Assembly (NCBI RefSeq): GCF_002215215.1
Contig: NZ_CP018632.1
Coordinates: 3,034,501 to 3,098,500, forward strand
DNA: 64,000 nucleotides
Direction: 5' to 3'
From: Granulosicoccus antarcticus IMCC3135
GTDB taxonomy: Bacteria; Pseudomonadota; Gammaproteobacteria; Granulosicoccales; Granulosicoccaceae
Shown here: positions 42,861 to 51,259 of the stretch, one piece after another
Layout of the letters: each line of letters starts with the position of its first letter
How positions within the stretch are numbered: position 1 is the stretch's first letter
Notes under the pieces: generated by a model
Databases searched by the model: none
What the model saw: only the letters and a program-made list of their open reading frames with translations
Told to the model about the DNA's origin: nothing
Made by a program: the position numbers and the translations under genes

Positions 42861-43775
42861 ATGAATAGAAGCAGTACGTATTACAAGCAAGTTCAGTTGG
42901 TCATGCAGGTGCTCCCTTTTGTTGCCAGGCAAGCTTGTTTTGCGCTCAAAGGGGGAACGGCAATCAACCTTTTCGTACGAGATCTGCCGCGTCTATCGGT
43001 CGATATCGACTTGGTGTACTTGCCAATGAAAGAGCGGGCTGAAGCGTTGCAGGAAATATATGAATCACTTGATGCCATCGGTGATGAGGTGCACAGTGCC
43101 TTTAATGATGTCGAGTTGACAAAAGCCTATCGATCAAAATCAGATGCGTTGAGACTTGTAATTTCAAGCAATGGTGTTCAGATCAAGGTGGAACTCTCAC
43201 CGGTGTTGCGAGGAACAGTATTTGAACCGCAACTCAGAGAGGTTTGCGAAGCCGTTGAGGAAGAATTTGGCTATGCCGAAGTACCTCTCGTTTCTCTGGC
43301 TGATCTATATGCAGGGAAAATATGTGCGGCTCTTGACAGGCAGCATCCGAGAGACTTGTTCGATGTCAAGTATCTACTGGAAAACGAGGGTCTGACTGCG
43401 CCGATACGTAAGGCATTGCTCGTGTATCTGGCGAGTCATAGCCGACCAATGGCCGAATTGCTTACGCCAAATTTCAAGGATATCAGCACCATTTACGCAG
43501 GTGAGTTCGTGAACATGACTGAGAATGACGTGCCACTGGAGGAGCTATTGGCTGTTCGAGAAAACTTGGTTGAGAAAATTCACCAAGAGCTGACGGACAG
43601 TGAAAAGTCCTTTCTTCTATCGTTCAAGAGTCGCGATCCGGATTGGTCTTTGCTTGATCTCGAAGGTATCAGCGAATTGCCCGCGATAAAGTGGAAGCAG
43701 CGAAACCTGATGAACATGCCCGACGAAAAACATGCCCAAGCATTCAGGAAATTGCGATCAGCACTGGGTTTCTGA
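42861..43775 (+). CDS. AbiEii/AbiGii-family nucleotidyltransferase toxin
   Basis: Toxin of the type IV system. It has the nucleotidyltransferase motif LKGGTAINLF at residues 29-38, the metal-binding DxD in RLSVDIDLVYL (Asp48, Asp50) and the downstream LYAGKICAALDRQHPRDLFD motif with the conserved Lys and Arg-Asp. All key residues are present, so it is probably active. Known relatives transfer nucleotides to RNA or protein targets and stop growth, which aborts phage infection. It is followed by a 141-nt palindromic repeat. Confidence 0.92.
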   Translation: MNRSSTYYKQVQLVMQVLPFVARQACFALKGGTAINLFVRDLPRLSVDIDLVYLPMKERAEALQEIYESLDAIGDEVHSAFNDVELTKAYRSKSDALRLVISSNGVQIKVELSPVLRGTVFEPQLREVCEAVEEEFGYAEVPLVSLADLYAGKICAALDRQHPRDLFDVKYLLENEGLTAPIRKALLVYLASHSRPMAELLTPNFKDISTIYAGEFVNMTENDVPLEELLAVRENLVEKIHQELTDSEKSFLLSFKSRDPDWSLLDLEGISELPAIKWKQRNLMNMPDEKHAQAFRKLRSALGF

Positions 43776-43815
43776 TATAGCCTGTTTTCGAGAAAGCACT
43801 GTTGTCAAGGGCATG

Positions 43816-43956
43816 TCTAGTGGGTCGATTGGGAAATAAGGTAATGCTCAGCGAGTTTGTCAGCCGTGATGACAAGGCGTTCCTACGAAGGCGTACCGGG
43901 GTACTCCGAGGGGGAACAACGCAGACAGCGCGGCTGACAAACTCGCCCTTCGGGAG
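43816..43956 (-). repeat. 141-nt palindromic repeat element, copy 2
   Basis: Inverted copy of the element at 4334-4474, same length. The 16-base arms lie at 43851-43866 and 43931-43946 and are identical to copy 1. The central loop differs at about a dozen positions. It lies between convergent genes, the toxin gene and gamma-glutamyltransferase, and may serve as a transcription stop. Confidence 0.85.
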
Positions 43957-44142
43957 CCTGCATGCGCCTGGGACGACGAGAACCAAGAGCCATAAAACGA
44001 AGACCCAAATCGCGCAAATTGTTGGATATCTCACGATCAGCCGCGTGAACATACTGTCTTATGTAAGAGCAGTGGTTGCTTATTTGAGTGCAATTGCACT
44101 AACTAAGGCCTGCCAAGCCTTGCCAGCTGTAAGTGATGAATC

Positions 44143-45729
44143 CTAAAAGCTTAATGCAGCCCCGTCCGCACGAGGATCGGTGGCGCATTCCATCAGACCA
44201 TCGGGATGCAGAACCACAGCCCCTGCATGGCCTGTCAGATCGGAATACTCTGGCAATATCTCTACCTGGTGCCCGGCGTCCTGCAACTCTCTGATCATCG
44301 CCTCTGAGAAACGAGATTCGAGCTTCAGGCTGGTGGTGTTATCGCCCCAGGTCTTGCCCAACAACCATCGAGGTTCTGTGATGGCTTGTTGCAGATCCAT
44401 GCCGAACTGTGCATAGCGTGTGAAAAGCGCCGCTTGTGTCTGCGGTTGCCCTTCGCCACCCATGGTGCCATAGGCCATGACTCGCCCGTCGTTGAGAACG
44501 GATAGCGCAGGGTTCAGCGTGTGAAACGGAAGCTTCCCGGGTCTGAGTTGATTGGGGCCTTCTGCCAGTGAGAATCCGGCTCCCCGATTCTGGAATACAA
44601 CGCCTGTGTCAGGACAAAGCAATCCGGATCCGAACTCCCAGAAAACACTCTGTATGAAGCTGACCACTGTTCCTTCGCCATCAGCCGCACCCATCCAGAT
44701 GGTGTCGCCTTGGGCCGGCTCATGCGGCCAGTTCAGGGCCGTTTTGCGATTGATTTCAAGCGCTAACTTATCCAGAAATAGACTCTCGAGCCATTGTGCG
44801 GCCGACTCACTCATATCGTTCGCATCTCCCAGCCCGGCGTTGCGTACCAGGAAGGCTTGCTTGGTGGCTTCGATCAGCCCGTGCACATGGTCAAAACTCT
44901 CAGGTGCCTCTACGTTCAACCGATCGAACAGGCCCAGAATCATCAATGACGACACCCCCTGTGTTGGCGGTGTCATGTTGTACATCTCACCCAGGCTGGT
45001 TGTCAGATTCAATGGTTCAACTAAAGCTGCTTGATAATCATGAAAGTCCTGCAGTCTCAGAGGGCTACCTTGGGCTTCCAGATAATGCGCATGCCGGGCG
45101 GCAATGTCACCTCGATAATAGCTGTCCAGGCCTTCTCGTCCCAACTGCTCCAAGGTGTTGCCAAGCGCGCTCTGTAACATTTTACTGCCGCTTGCGTAGG
45201 GCGCTCCTTCGTCCAGGTAGACATCGGCAAATCCCGGCACGCAGGCGAGTGAGTCCATCTTTGCCGCTGTGCAGTCTGCCTGATTGCCTGTGACAGCTAT
45301 TCCTTCCCGTGCATAGCTGATGGCGTTGGCCAACAAGTCCGGCAAGGGCATGCGCCGCGCCGCTGGTATCAGTTCCAGTGCACGTTGCCAGCCCCCGACG
45401 CTGCCAGGTACCGTCAATGCGGCAAGCGGACCTCTGGCCGGTATATCGTGTTCATGTCCATGGGAGCGATAGAAGTCCACGGTGGCAAGTGCTGCGGCCT
45501 GGCCACAGGCACGTATGCCAATCGGTGGTTTGTCCTTCTGCTTTATCAGCCAGAATCCGTCTCCACCAATACCGTTCATGTGTGGATAGACCACGGCTAT
45601 CGTGGCAGCTGCGGCTACCATGGCTTCCACTGCCGTGCCGCCAGCATCAAGCACTTGCTGTCCCGCCAGAGCTGCTGAGCGATGCGGGGCGGAGAAAGAC
45701 CCGTTGAAACCTAATGCAGATTTGAGCAC
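44143..45729 (-). CDS. ggt: Gamma-glutamyltransferase (Ntn hydrolase)
   Basis: Transfers or hydrolyses gamma-glutamyl groups of glutathione and related compounds. The proenzyme self-cleaves at the nucleophile Thr343 in GDTIWMGAAD. Other family regions are VVYPHMNGIGGDGFW near residue 55, TPPTQGVSSLMIL and GTMGGEGQPQTQAALFTRY. The GTG start has AGGA about 8 bases upstream. I see no signal peptide, so it may be cytoplasmic, unlike the periplasmic enzyme of enterics. It stands alone. Confidence 0.92.
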   Translation of the reverse strand: MLKSALGFNGSFSAPHRSAALAGQQVLDAGGTAVEAMVAAAATIAVVYPHMNGIGGDGFWLIKQKDKPPIGIRACGQAAALATVDFYRSHGHEHDIPARGPLAALTVPGSVGGWQRALELIPAARRMPLPDLLANAISYAREGIAVTGNQADCTAAKMDSLACVPGFADVYLDEGAPYASGSKMLQSALGNTLEQLGREGLDSYYRGDIAARHAHYLEAQGSPLRLQDFHDYQAALVEPLNLTTSLGEMYNMTPPTQGVSSLMILGLFDRLNVEAPESFDHVHGLIEATKQAFLVRNAGLGDANDMSESAAQWLESLFLDKLALEINRKTALNWPHEPAQGDTIWMGAADGEGTVVSFIQSVFWEFGSGLLCPDTGVVFQNRGAGFSLAEGPNQLRPGKLPFHTLNPALSVLNDGRVMAYGTMGGEGQPQTQAALFTRYAQFGMDLQQAITEPRWLLGKTWGDNTTSLKLESRFSEAMIRELQDAGHQVEILPEYSDLTGHAGAVVLHPDGLMECATDPRADGAALSF

Positions 45730-46111
45730 TTCACCATCCTAGTTGTTGAGGCAACCACGTCGCCATGGCTGGAAATTGAAAGACGAGTGTGAACCGCATA
45801 TAGATAGCCAGAGCTCCGTTTTCGTTGCCAGGGCGCTGGTTCAGTAAAGCGCGCCAATGCTGTGAAAACGTGCCCAAGTATTAACGGTTACTCTGGGCTG
45901 GCAGGATCAGGCCGGTCATCCAGTCTGGCAAGCCATCATCAAAAGCGCTCAAGTTTCTTATTTTTGCTGCCCACGGATTGGAAATTTCATCCTTTCAATT
46001 CCAAGGATACCCCGCCGTTCAGGGCGGGGAGGAATTGGAATGCTGTATATATAGCCAGTGATTGTTGACCTTTCCGGGTGAATAGGGGCGGAACGGTTAT
46101 ACAATCGAGCT
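45730..46111. other. Intergenic region with repeat remnant and TnpB element left end
   Basis: No gene. It contains a degraded copy of the DnaA-box repeat tail (GAACCGCATATAGAT, 45789-45830) and the left-end hairpin of the TnpB element at 45998-46036. Confidence 0.5.
45998..46036 (+). repeat. Left-end hairpin of the TnpB element
   Basis: AATTCC, then CCCCGCC GTTCAG GGCGGGG and GGAATT form two nested stems. Sequence from here to the tnpB start is nearly identical to the deleted copy at 41710-41825, which fixes the left boundary of the element. Confidence 0.8.
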
Positions 46112-47158
46112 GTGAAATCAACATGCATCAAGGTTCTCAAAGTCAGGGTAAAAGATCGCCACGCGCCGCTTTTGCGCAGCATGGCGACTGAAGTCAATCA
46201 GGTATGGAACTACTGCAACGAGCTGTCTGATCGTATGATTCGGGAGCGTGGTCGGTGGATGTCCGGATTTGACTTCTCTGCTTACACGGTGGGTGCCTCG
46301 AAGCAGTTCGAGCACATTGGCAGCAGTACGATTCAGGAAACGGCCGAACACTACGCCAGCAAACGCTCCTCGGCAAAGCGTCGCAAGCTGAGGTGGCGCA
46401 AGAGTTTTGGCGATAAACGCTCGTTGGGATGGGTGCCCTTCAAGGCTCGGGCAGCTCACTGGAAGCACGGGCAGGTCTTCTTTGCAGGTTCTCACTTCAA
46501 GGTATGGGACAGCTTCGGTCTTGCCAATTACAAGTTCAGGGCAGGTTGTTTCACTGAAGATGCTCGCGGTCGATGGTATTTTTGCATCTGTGTCTCGGTT
46601 GATCGCACGTGTCCCAAGGGGCAAGATAGTATTGGTATCGATCTTGGTCTGAAAACCGTGGCCACCTGCAGCGATGGCACCGTGCTGGAGGGACGTTGGT
46701 ATCGCCACCTGGAAGGCAAGCTTGCCAAGGCCCAGCGGGCAAGACGCAAACGGCGCACCCGGGCGATTCACGCAAAAATCAGGAATCGCAGAGCAGATGC
46801 CCTGCATAAATTCAGCCGCAATCTGGTCAATCGATGCGGCGAGATCTACGTGGGAGATGTCAGTAGCTCGAAGCTGACAAAAACCACGATGGCCAAGTCT
46901 GCGCTTGACGCAAGCTGGGCCAGCTTCAAGACAATGCTCGACTACAAGAGCCAGCAGGCCGGTATTGTCTATCGAGAAATCAATGAAGCCTATACCACGC
47001 GAGCGTGCTCCGAATGCGGAAGCCTGTGCGGACCGCAGGGAATAAGAGCTCTTTCGGTAAGAGACTGGCAATGTGTTGAATGTGGTGTTCAGCATGATCG
47101 TGACGTTAACGCGGCTCGAAATATTCTCCGTCTCGGCGCAGGACATTGCGCTCCTTAG
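46112..47158 (+). CDS. tnpB: TnpB RNA-guided nuclease, with rearranged RuvC site
   Basis: Accessory nuclease of IS605-type elements, relative and ancestor of Cas12, guided by an RNA from the element's right end. The RuvC I Asp is Asp177 in SIGIDLGLKTV; the RuvC III Asp is Asp331 in HDRDVNAARNIL. The zinc ribbon has Cys299, Cys302, Cys321 and Cys324. At the usual RuvC II position the sequence is EIYVGDVSS, with Gly instead of the catalytic Glu; a Glu at 292 in REINEAYTTRACS could substitute, as in described rearranged-site TnpBs. The GTG start is 75 bases after the left-end hairpin. An antisense open frame across it is a shadow. Confidence 0.92.
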   Translation: MKSTCIKVLKVRVKDRHAPLLRSMATEVNQVWNYCNELSDRMIRERGRWMSGFDFSAYTVGASKQFEHIGSSTIQETAEHYASKRSSAKRRKLRWRKSFGDKRSLGWVPFKARAAHWKHGQVFFAGSHFKVWDSFGLANYKFRAGCFTEDARGRWYFCICVSVDRTCPKGQDSIGIDLGLKTVATCSDGTVLEGRWYRHLEGKLAKAQRARRKRRTRAIHAKIRNRRADALHKFSRNLVNRCGEIYVGDVSSSKLTKTTMAKSALDASWASFKTMLDYKSQQAGIVYREINEAYTTRACSECGSLCGPQGIRALSVRDWQCVECGVQHDRDVNAARNILRLGAGHCAP

Positions 47159-47191
47159 TGGGAATCCTCTTTTTTTTAGGGAGAGGAGGAT
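47159..47191 (+). ncRNA. Right-end hairpin, probable 3' part of the TnpB guide RNA
   Basis: ATCCTC, a loop with eight T, and GAGGAGGAT form a hairpin starting a few bases after the tnpB stop. In IS605 elements the guide (omega) RNA overlaps the tnpB 3' end and ends at the element's right end, with the guide taken from flanking DNA. Exact RNA limits are not determined. Confidence 0.45.
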
Positions 47192-47368
47192 GTCAATTCA
47201 ACTGGAAAAATTCAACTAGAACTACAAACGCCTGCTAAAATCATCGATAGTAAAGGCTGCCTAGAGCAGTCAATATCGATATCTGCTTGGCATATCCAAT
47301 CAGGTGCCGCACAGCCACAAGACGGGAGACAGAATCATGATTCTTCCGGGTGGGCCAGCTGCGATGAG

Positions 47369-47665
47369 ATGCATGGGGGAATGGATCCTAGCCAGTACAA
47401 AGAAGATGCGCTGACCTTGCCGTTCATGAAGTCCGTGTCGGACAAGTACAAGGGTGGTCTCTATGGCATGATCGTGGTACCGGAAGAGACCAGTTTCGAT
47501 GGCGTGATGGCGCGGCTGAAACTTGCCACGGATGATGATGGAGTCGCAGAATTGAAGCAGGCCAGAAAACTCTTTGATGCTGAAACCGTCGCCAAGAAGT
47601 TCCTGGTGCAAGAGCTGGGTAAGAAAGTGGCCGATCACTTGAAGGTTATGGGGATGAAGGTATGA
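47369..47665 (+). pseudogene. hsdM remnant (type I restriction-modification methylase)
   Basis: The first 45 residues (MHGGMDPSQYKEDALTLPFM, then SVSDKYKGGLYGMIVVPEE) match the N-terminal helical domain of type I methylase HsdM. HsdM-like sequence also continues upstream without a start (SSGWASCDEM). The last 45 residues (DAETVAKKFLVQELGKKV) look like a C-terminal fragment. The entire catalytic centre with the NPPF/Y motif is absent, as after a large in-frame deletion. Its stop overlaps the YhcG-like gene start as ATGA. Confidence 0.65.
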
Positions 47666-48708
47666 GCATCGAGCCTCAGGTAGCGCTTGAGGCCCTGGTT
47701 GCCGATATTGCTCAGGAGATCGAGGCGGCGCGGGGCCAGGTACGTCAGGCAGTCAATAGTGCCATGGTGCAAAGCTATTGGCAGATCGGGCGTTTGATTG
47801 TCGAGCATGAGCAGCAGGGTGAGAGCCGTGCGGCCTATGGCAAGCAGCAGCTTCAGGCTTTGTCAGTGCGGTTGACGGCGCGACTGGGCAAGGGGTTCGA
47901 TGTCACTAACCTACGGAATATGCGACAGTTTTACGAGGTTTTCCCAATTCGCGACGCAGTGCGTCGCGAATTGAGCTGGACACATTATCGCCGACTGCTT
48001 CGCATTGAAAACAAGCAGGCTCGTGCTTGGTATTTGCAGGAGGCTGTCCAGCAAGGCTGGAGTTCCCGTGCACTCGACCGACAGATCAGCAAGCTCTACT
48101 ACGAGCGTTTGCTGGCCAGTCAGGATAAGCAGCTTGTCGAGACCGAAGCTGAAGAGCATACGCAACAGCTAACGGAGAGCGCAAAGGACTATCTGCGGGA
48201 CCCCTATATTCTGGACTTCCTGAATCTGGATGACAAAAGCTATCAGGAAGCCGACCTGGAAAAGGCGATCATCTCCAACCTGCAGCAGTTTCTGTTGGAA
48301 CTGGACAAGGGCTTTGCCTTCGTTGAACGCCAGCAACGTATTCGCTTTGATGATGAAGACTTCTATCTGGATCTGGTGTTCTACAACTTCAAGCTCAAAT
48401 GCTTTCTGCTGATCGATCTGAAACTGGGCAAGCTGAAGCATCAGGATGTTGGCCAGATGGACACCTATGTGCGCCTGTACGATGAGCGTCACAAGGGAGC
48501 TGACGACAACCCCACCATCGGGCTGGTGCTGTGTAGTGAAAAGAGTGAGGCGGTGGTGAAATATTCGGTTCTGGCTGATCAGCAACAATTGTTCGCTGCC
48601 AAGTATTTATCCTATTTGCCTAGTGAGGAGGAGCTTGCACGAGAGCTGGAACGTGAGCGGGCAAGGGCGGTGAGGCAATTGTCGAAGCAGAAGGCGGGCG
48701 ATGAGTGA
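47662..48708 (+). CDS. YhcG/DUF1016 PD-(D/E)xK nuclease-family protein
   Basis: Two-domain protein common beside type I restriction loci. The N-terminal DUF1016 domain (about 10-155) has QSYWQIGRLIVEHEQQG and LSWTHYRRLLRIEN. The C-terminal nuclease domain (about 175-330) shows FYLDLVFYNF followed by LLIDLKLGKL, the Asp ... Asp-x-Lys arrangement of PD-(D/E)xK enzymes, then HQDVGQMDTYV. Length of 348 residues is normal. It starts inside the hsdM remnant stop. The rest of a type I system (hsdS, hsdR) is absent. Confidence 0.9.
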   Translation: MSIEPQVALEALVADIAQEIEAARGQVRQAVNSAMVQSYWQIGRLIVEHEQQGESRAAYGKQQLQALSVRLTARLGKGFDVTNLRNMRQFYEVFPIRDAVRRELSWTHYRRLLRIENKQARAWYLQEAVQQGWSSRALDRQISKLYYERLLASQDKQLVETEAEEHTQQLTESAKDYLRDPYILDFLNLDDKSYQEADLEKAIISNLQQFLLELDKGFAFVERQQRIRFDDEDFYLDLVFYNFKLKCFLLIDLKLGKLKHQDVGQMDTYVRLYDERHKGADDNPTIGLVLCSEKSEAVVKYSVLADQQQLFAAKYLSYLPSEEELARELERERARAVRQLSKQKAGDE

Positions 48709-48750
48709 ACGAGCGGAGGATATAGAGGCGACAATTGTTGCCTGAGTGTT

Positions 48751-49422
48751 TCAAGGCCTCCAGAATTCTGCCAGCTCATCACTTTTCACCACATGACAGT
48801 AGATCATGTTGATGATTTCCAGCTCATGATGATGTAATTGGTCGGTGGCCGCTGCACAGGCATCTTCCACCACCACTACACCGAAACTCTCGTCGGCCAG
48901 ACTACGTACCGTGGATGAGACACACTGGTCGGTGAAGATACCGGCCACAACGACGTCCTTGATGCCCATATTGTGCAGGATCAACCGAAGATTGGTACCC
49001 GTCAGTGCCGAGTCGGTGGTTTTCAATACCGTGATCTCATCGGCCTGCGGCTGCAATGGATCAACAACCTGGCTGTCGGGTCTGTCCTTGGGTAACAGCA
49101 GATAGTTGAACCCAGGCTTTTTCTGGCTCAGTGAACGGTCCCGTCCATCATCCTTCAGGCAGGCGATACGCGCGAATATCACCTCGACACCCCGAGCCCT
49201 GGCATCTTCTATCAAGCGTGCGGTATTGGGAATGACTGTCTTGTTCATTCGCTCGAAAAACGGCTGCCAGCGTGCCGCTTCGATGGGGTTCTCAGGCACT
49301 TCCAGGTAGGTATTCTGAATATCGATGACCAGTAGCGCTGTGCTCTGCGGCTGCAATTCGATATCCTCAGGCGGCTCGGCGTGTTCGTAATAGAACGATC
49401 GATAAGCAGTTTTCCACGACAT
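48751..49422 (-). CDS. Isochorismatase-fold cysteine hydrolase
   Basis: Cytoplasmic amidase-like enzyme with the full Asp-Lys-Cys triad: Asp34 in LLVIDIQNTYL, Lys134 in VLKTTDSAL and Cys167 in FTDQCVSSTVR. Relatives hydrolyse biuret, ureidoacrylate, nicotinamide and N-carbamoyl compounds. GGAGAA lies 8 bases before the ATG. It is the last gene of the amide/peptide importer operon, 28 bases after the ATPase gene, and probably acts with the acetamidase on the imported substrate. Confidence 0.9.
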   Translation of the reverse strand: MSWKTAYRSFYYEHAEPPEDIELQPQSTALLVIDIQNTYLEVPENPIEAARWQPFFERMNKTVIPNTARLIEDARARGVEVIFARIACLKDDGRDRSLSQKKPGFNYLLLPKDRPDSQVVDPLQPQADEITVLKTTDSALTGTNLRLILHNMGIKDVVVAGIFTDQCVSSTVRSLADESFGVVVVEDACAAATDQLHHHELEIINMIYCHVVKSDELAEFWRP

Positions 49423-49450
49423 CAGTAATTCTCCAGTGTTGTTGATCAGG

Positions 49451-51253
49451 TTAACCGGCTGCGACGGCTACCCAGTGATTATTGCCTCTGTCCAACAGGG
49501 TCTGTCGATTGGGAACCATGCCTTCGGGGTACAGGACAGACACCAGATCCTCTTCTGTGCGCAGAAACGGAGGGCGCTGATGATTGGGGTCAGGGATAGG
49601 CACCGCTGAGAGAAGACGTTGGGTATACGCATGCCCCGGGTTGCCCAACACGGTCGCGGTAGGACCGCTCTCGACTACTTGTCCTGCATACAGTACGGCG
49701 ACCCGATCACTGACCTGTTCCACTACCGCCATGTCATGCGAGATGAACAGATAACTCAAGCCCTGTTCTTCCTGTAGTTCACGCAGCAACTCCAACACCT
49801 GGGCCTGCACAGAAACATCGAGTGCCGAAACACACTCGTCTGCCACAATGACTTTCGGGTTGAGGGCCAGTGCTCGTGCAATGCAGATACGTTGTCGTTG
49901 TCCACCGGAAAATTCATGTGGATGACGTCGCATGGCATCCAGAGGCAGCCCCACTCGCTGGAAAAGCCACGCCACCCTATCTGTCAGTTCCGAGCCGCTT
50001 GCCAGAGCATGTATCAGCAAGGGCTCAGCCACTTGATCCCCGACCGGCATGCGCGGATCCAGTGAGGCGTAGGGGTCCTGAAAAATCATCTGTACATCGC
50101 GTCTTACGGCCCGTAAGGATTGGCGACTGAGGCCGCGGGTGGCACGGCCGTTGATTCTGATTTCCCCCTTAAACGGTAGCAGCGACATCAAGGCCTTGCC
50201 GATGGTACTTTTGCCACTGCCGGATTCGCCAACCAGCGCCAGCGTCTCACCGGCATTGATTGACAGGGATACGTTTTCCACGGCGTGCACGTTCTGCTGC
50301 ACCCGATTGAACAGCCCGCCTCGCACCGGAAAACGCACTGACAGATCATTCACCTCTACCACGGTTGCCTGGCTGGCGGCAGGATTGGTAATCCGAGCAT
50401 TGAGGGCCGTGCCAAGACGTGGAACGGCGGCCAGAAGCGTGCGGGTATAATCCGTTGAGGGCTGTGCGAACAGTTGTTTGACCGGCGAGGTTTCCACCGA
50501 CTTGCCAGCACGCATGACGATCACCCGATCGGCAATCTCCGCCACCACCCCCATATCGTGAGTGATCATGATGACGGCTGTCCCGGTGCGTTCCTGCAGC
50601 TTGCTGATCAGGTCCAGTATCTCGGCTTGTACCGTCACATCCAGTGCCGTGGTCGGTTCATCGGCAATCAGGATATCCGGTCGGCAGGCCAGGGCGATGG
50701 CAATGACCACGCGTTGTCGCATGCCGCCAGAGAGTTCGTGCGGGTATTGCTTGAGTCGGCGTTCGGGTGCGCTCATGCGCACATCCTTGAGCAATTCCAG
50801 AGCCGCAGCTGCGGCTTGCTCGGCACTGATCGCCTGATGCGCTCTCAACACTTCGCTTATCTGCTCACCGATGCTCATGATGGGATTCAGCGAGGTCATC
50901 GGTTCCTGAAAGATCATGGCAACTCGTGTTGCCCTGAGCTTGCGGTACTGCGATTCTGGCAGATCCACCAGATCCTGGCCGTTGAGCAGAATCTGACCGT
51001 GGGTAATACGCGCCGCAGGCTTGGGCAGCAGCCCCATGATGGCCATGGCTGTCAGTGATTTGCCAGAGCCTGATTCACCGGCCAGACACAGCACTTCATT
51101 GGGCATCAGCGTAAAGCTGATGCCGTCCAGAACCGTCTTGCCGCCGGTGGCCGTAGCCACTTGAATTGTCAGGTCTCTGACTTGCAGTATCGGTTCTGGC
51201 GCCGTATCAGGGACGTCAGCACCGAGCTCACCGGCAGAAAGAATTGAGTTCAT
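49451..51253 (-). CDS. Dipeptide ABC transporter ATPase, DppD and DppF fused
   Basis: One 600-residue chain contains both ATPases of a peptide importer. Domain 1: Walker A GESGSGKSLTAM, signature LSGGMRQRVVIAIAL, Walker B ILIADEPTTALD. Domain 2 (from about residue 305): GESGSGKSTIGKAL, FSGGQRQRICIARALA and VIVADECVSALD. In the second Walker B the usual Pro is Cys, which leaves the catalytic Glu intact. The start is 6 bases after the acetamidase stop. The other importer in this window, at 15-18 kb, uses two separate ATPases. Confidence 0.93.
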   Translation of the reverse strand: MNSILSAGELGADVPDTAPEPILQVRDLTIQVATATGGKTVLDGISFTLMPNEVLCLAGESGSGKSLTAMAIMGLLPKPAARITHGQILLNGQDLVDLPESQYRKLRATRVAMIFQEPMTSLNPIMSIGEQISEVLRAHQAISAEQAAAAALELLKDVRMSAPERRLKQYPHELSGGMRQRVVIAIALACRPDILIADEPTTALDVTVQAEILDLISKLQERTGTAVIMITHDMGVVAEIADRVIVMRAGKSVETSPVKQLFAQPSTDYTRTLLAAVPRLGTALNARITNPAASQATVVEVNDLSVRFPVRGGLFNRVQQNVHAVENVSLSINAGETLALVGESGSGKSTIGKALMSLLPFKGEIRINGRATRGLSRQSLRAVRRDVQMIFQDPYASLDPRMPVGDQVAEPLLIHALASGSELTDRVAWLFQRVGLPLDAMRRHPHEFSGGQRQRICIARALALNPKVIVADECVSALDVSVQAQVLELLRELQEEQGLSYLFISHDMAVVEQVSDRVAVLYAGQVVESGPTATVLGNPGHAYTQRLLSAVPIPDPNHQRPPFLRTEEDLVSVLYPEGMVPNRQTLLDRGNNHWVAVAAG

Positions 51254-51259
51254 GAGAGT

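Larger units (their letters stand above)
45998..47191 (+). mobile_element. IS605-family element with tnpB only
   Basis: Bounded by the left-end hairpin and a right-end hairpin just past tnpB. It carries no Y1 transposase (tnpA), so it would need one in trans. The second copy at 41.4-41.8 kb is an internally deleted relative. No target duplication is expected for this family. Confidence 0.75.

Noticed and set aside
46118-47146. A 342-codon open frame antisense to tnpB
   Set aside because: It mirrors the tnpB codons, its N-terminal match to a family is nil, and tnpB on the other strand has all its motifs.
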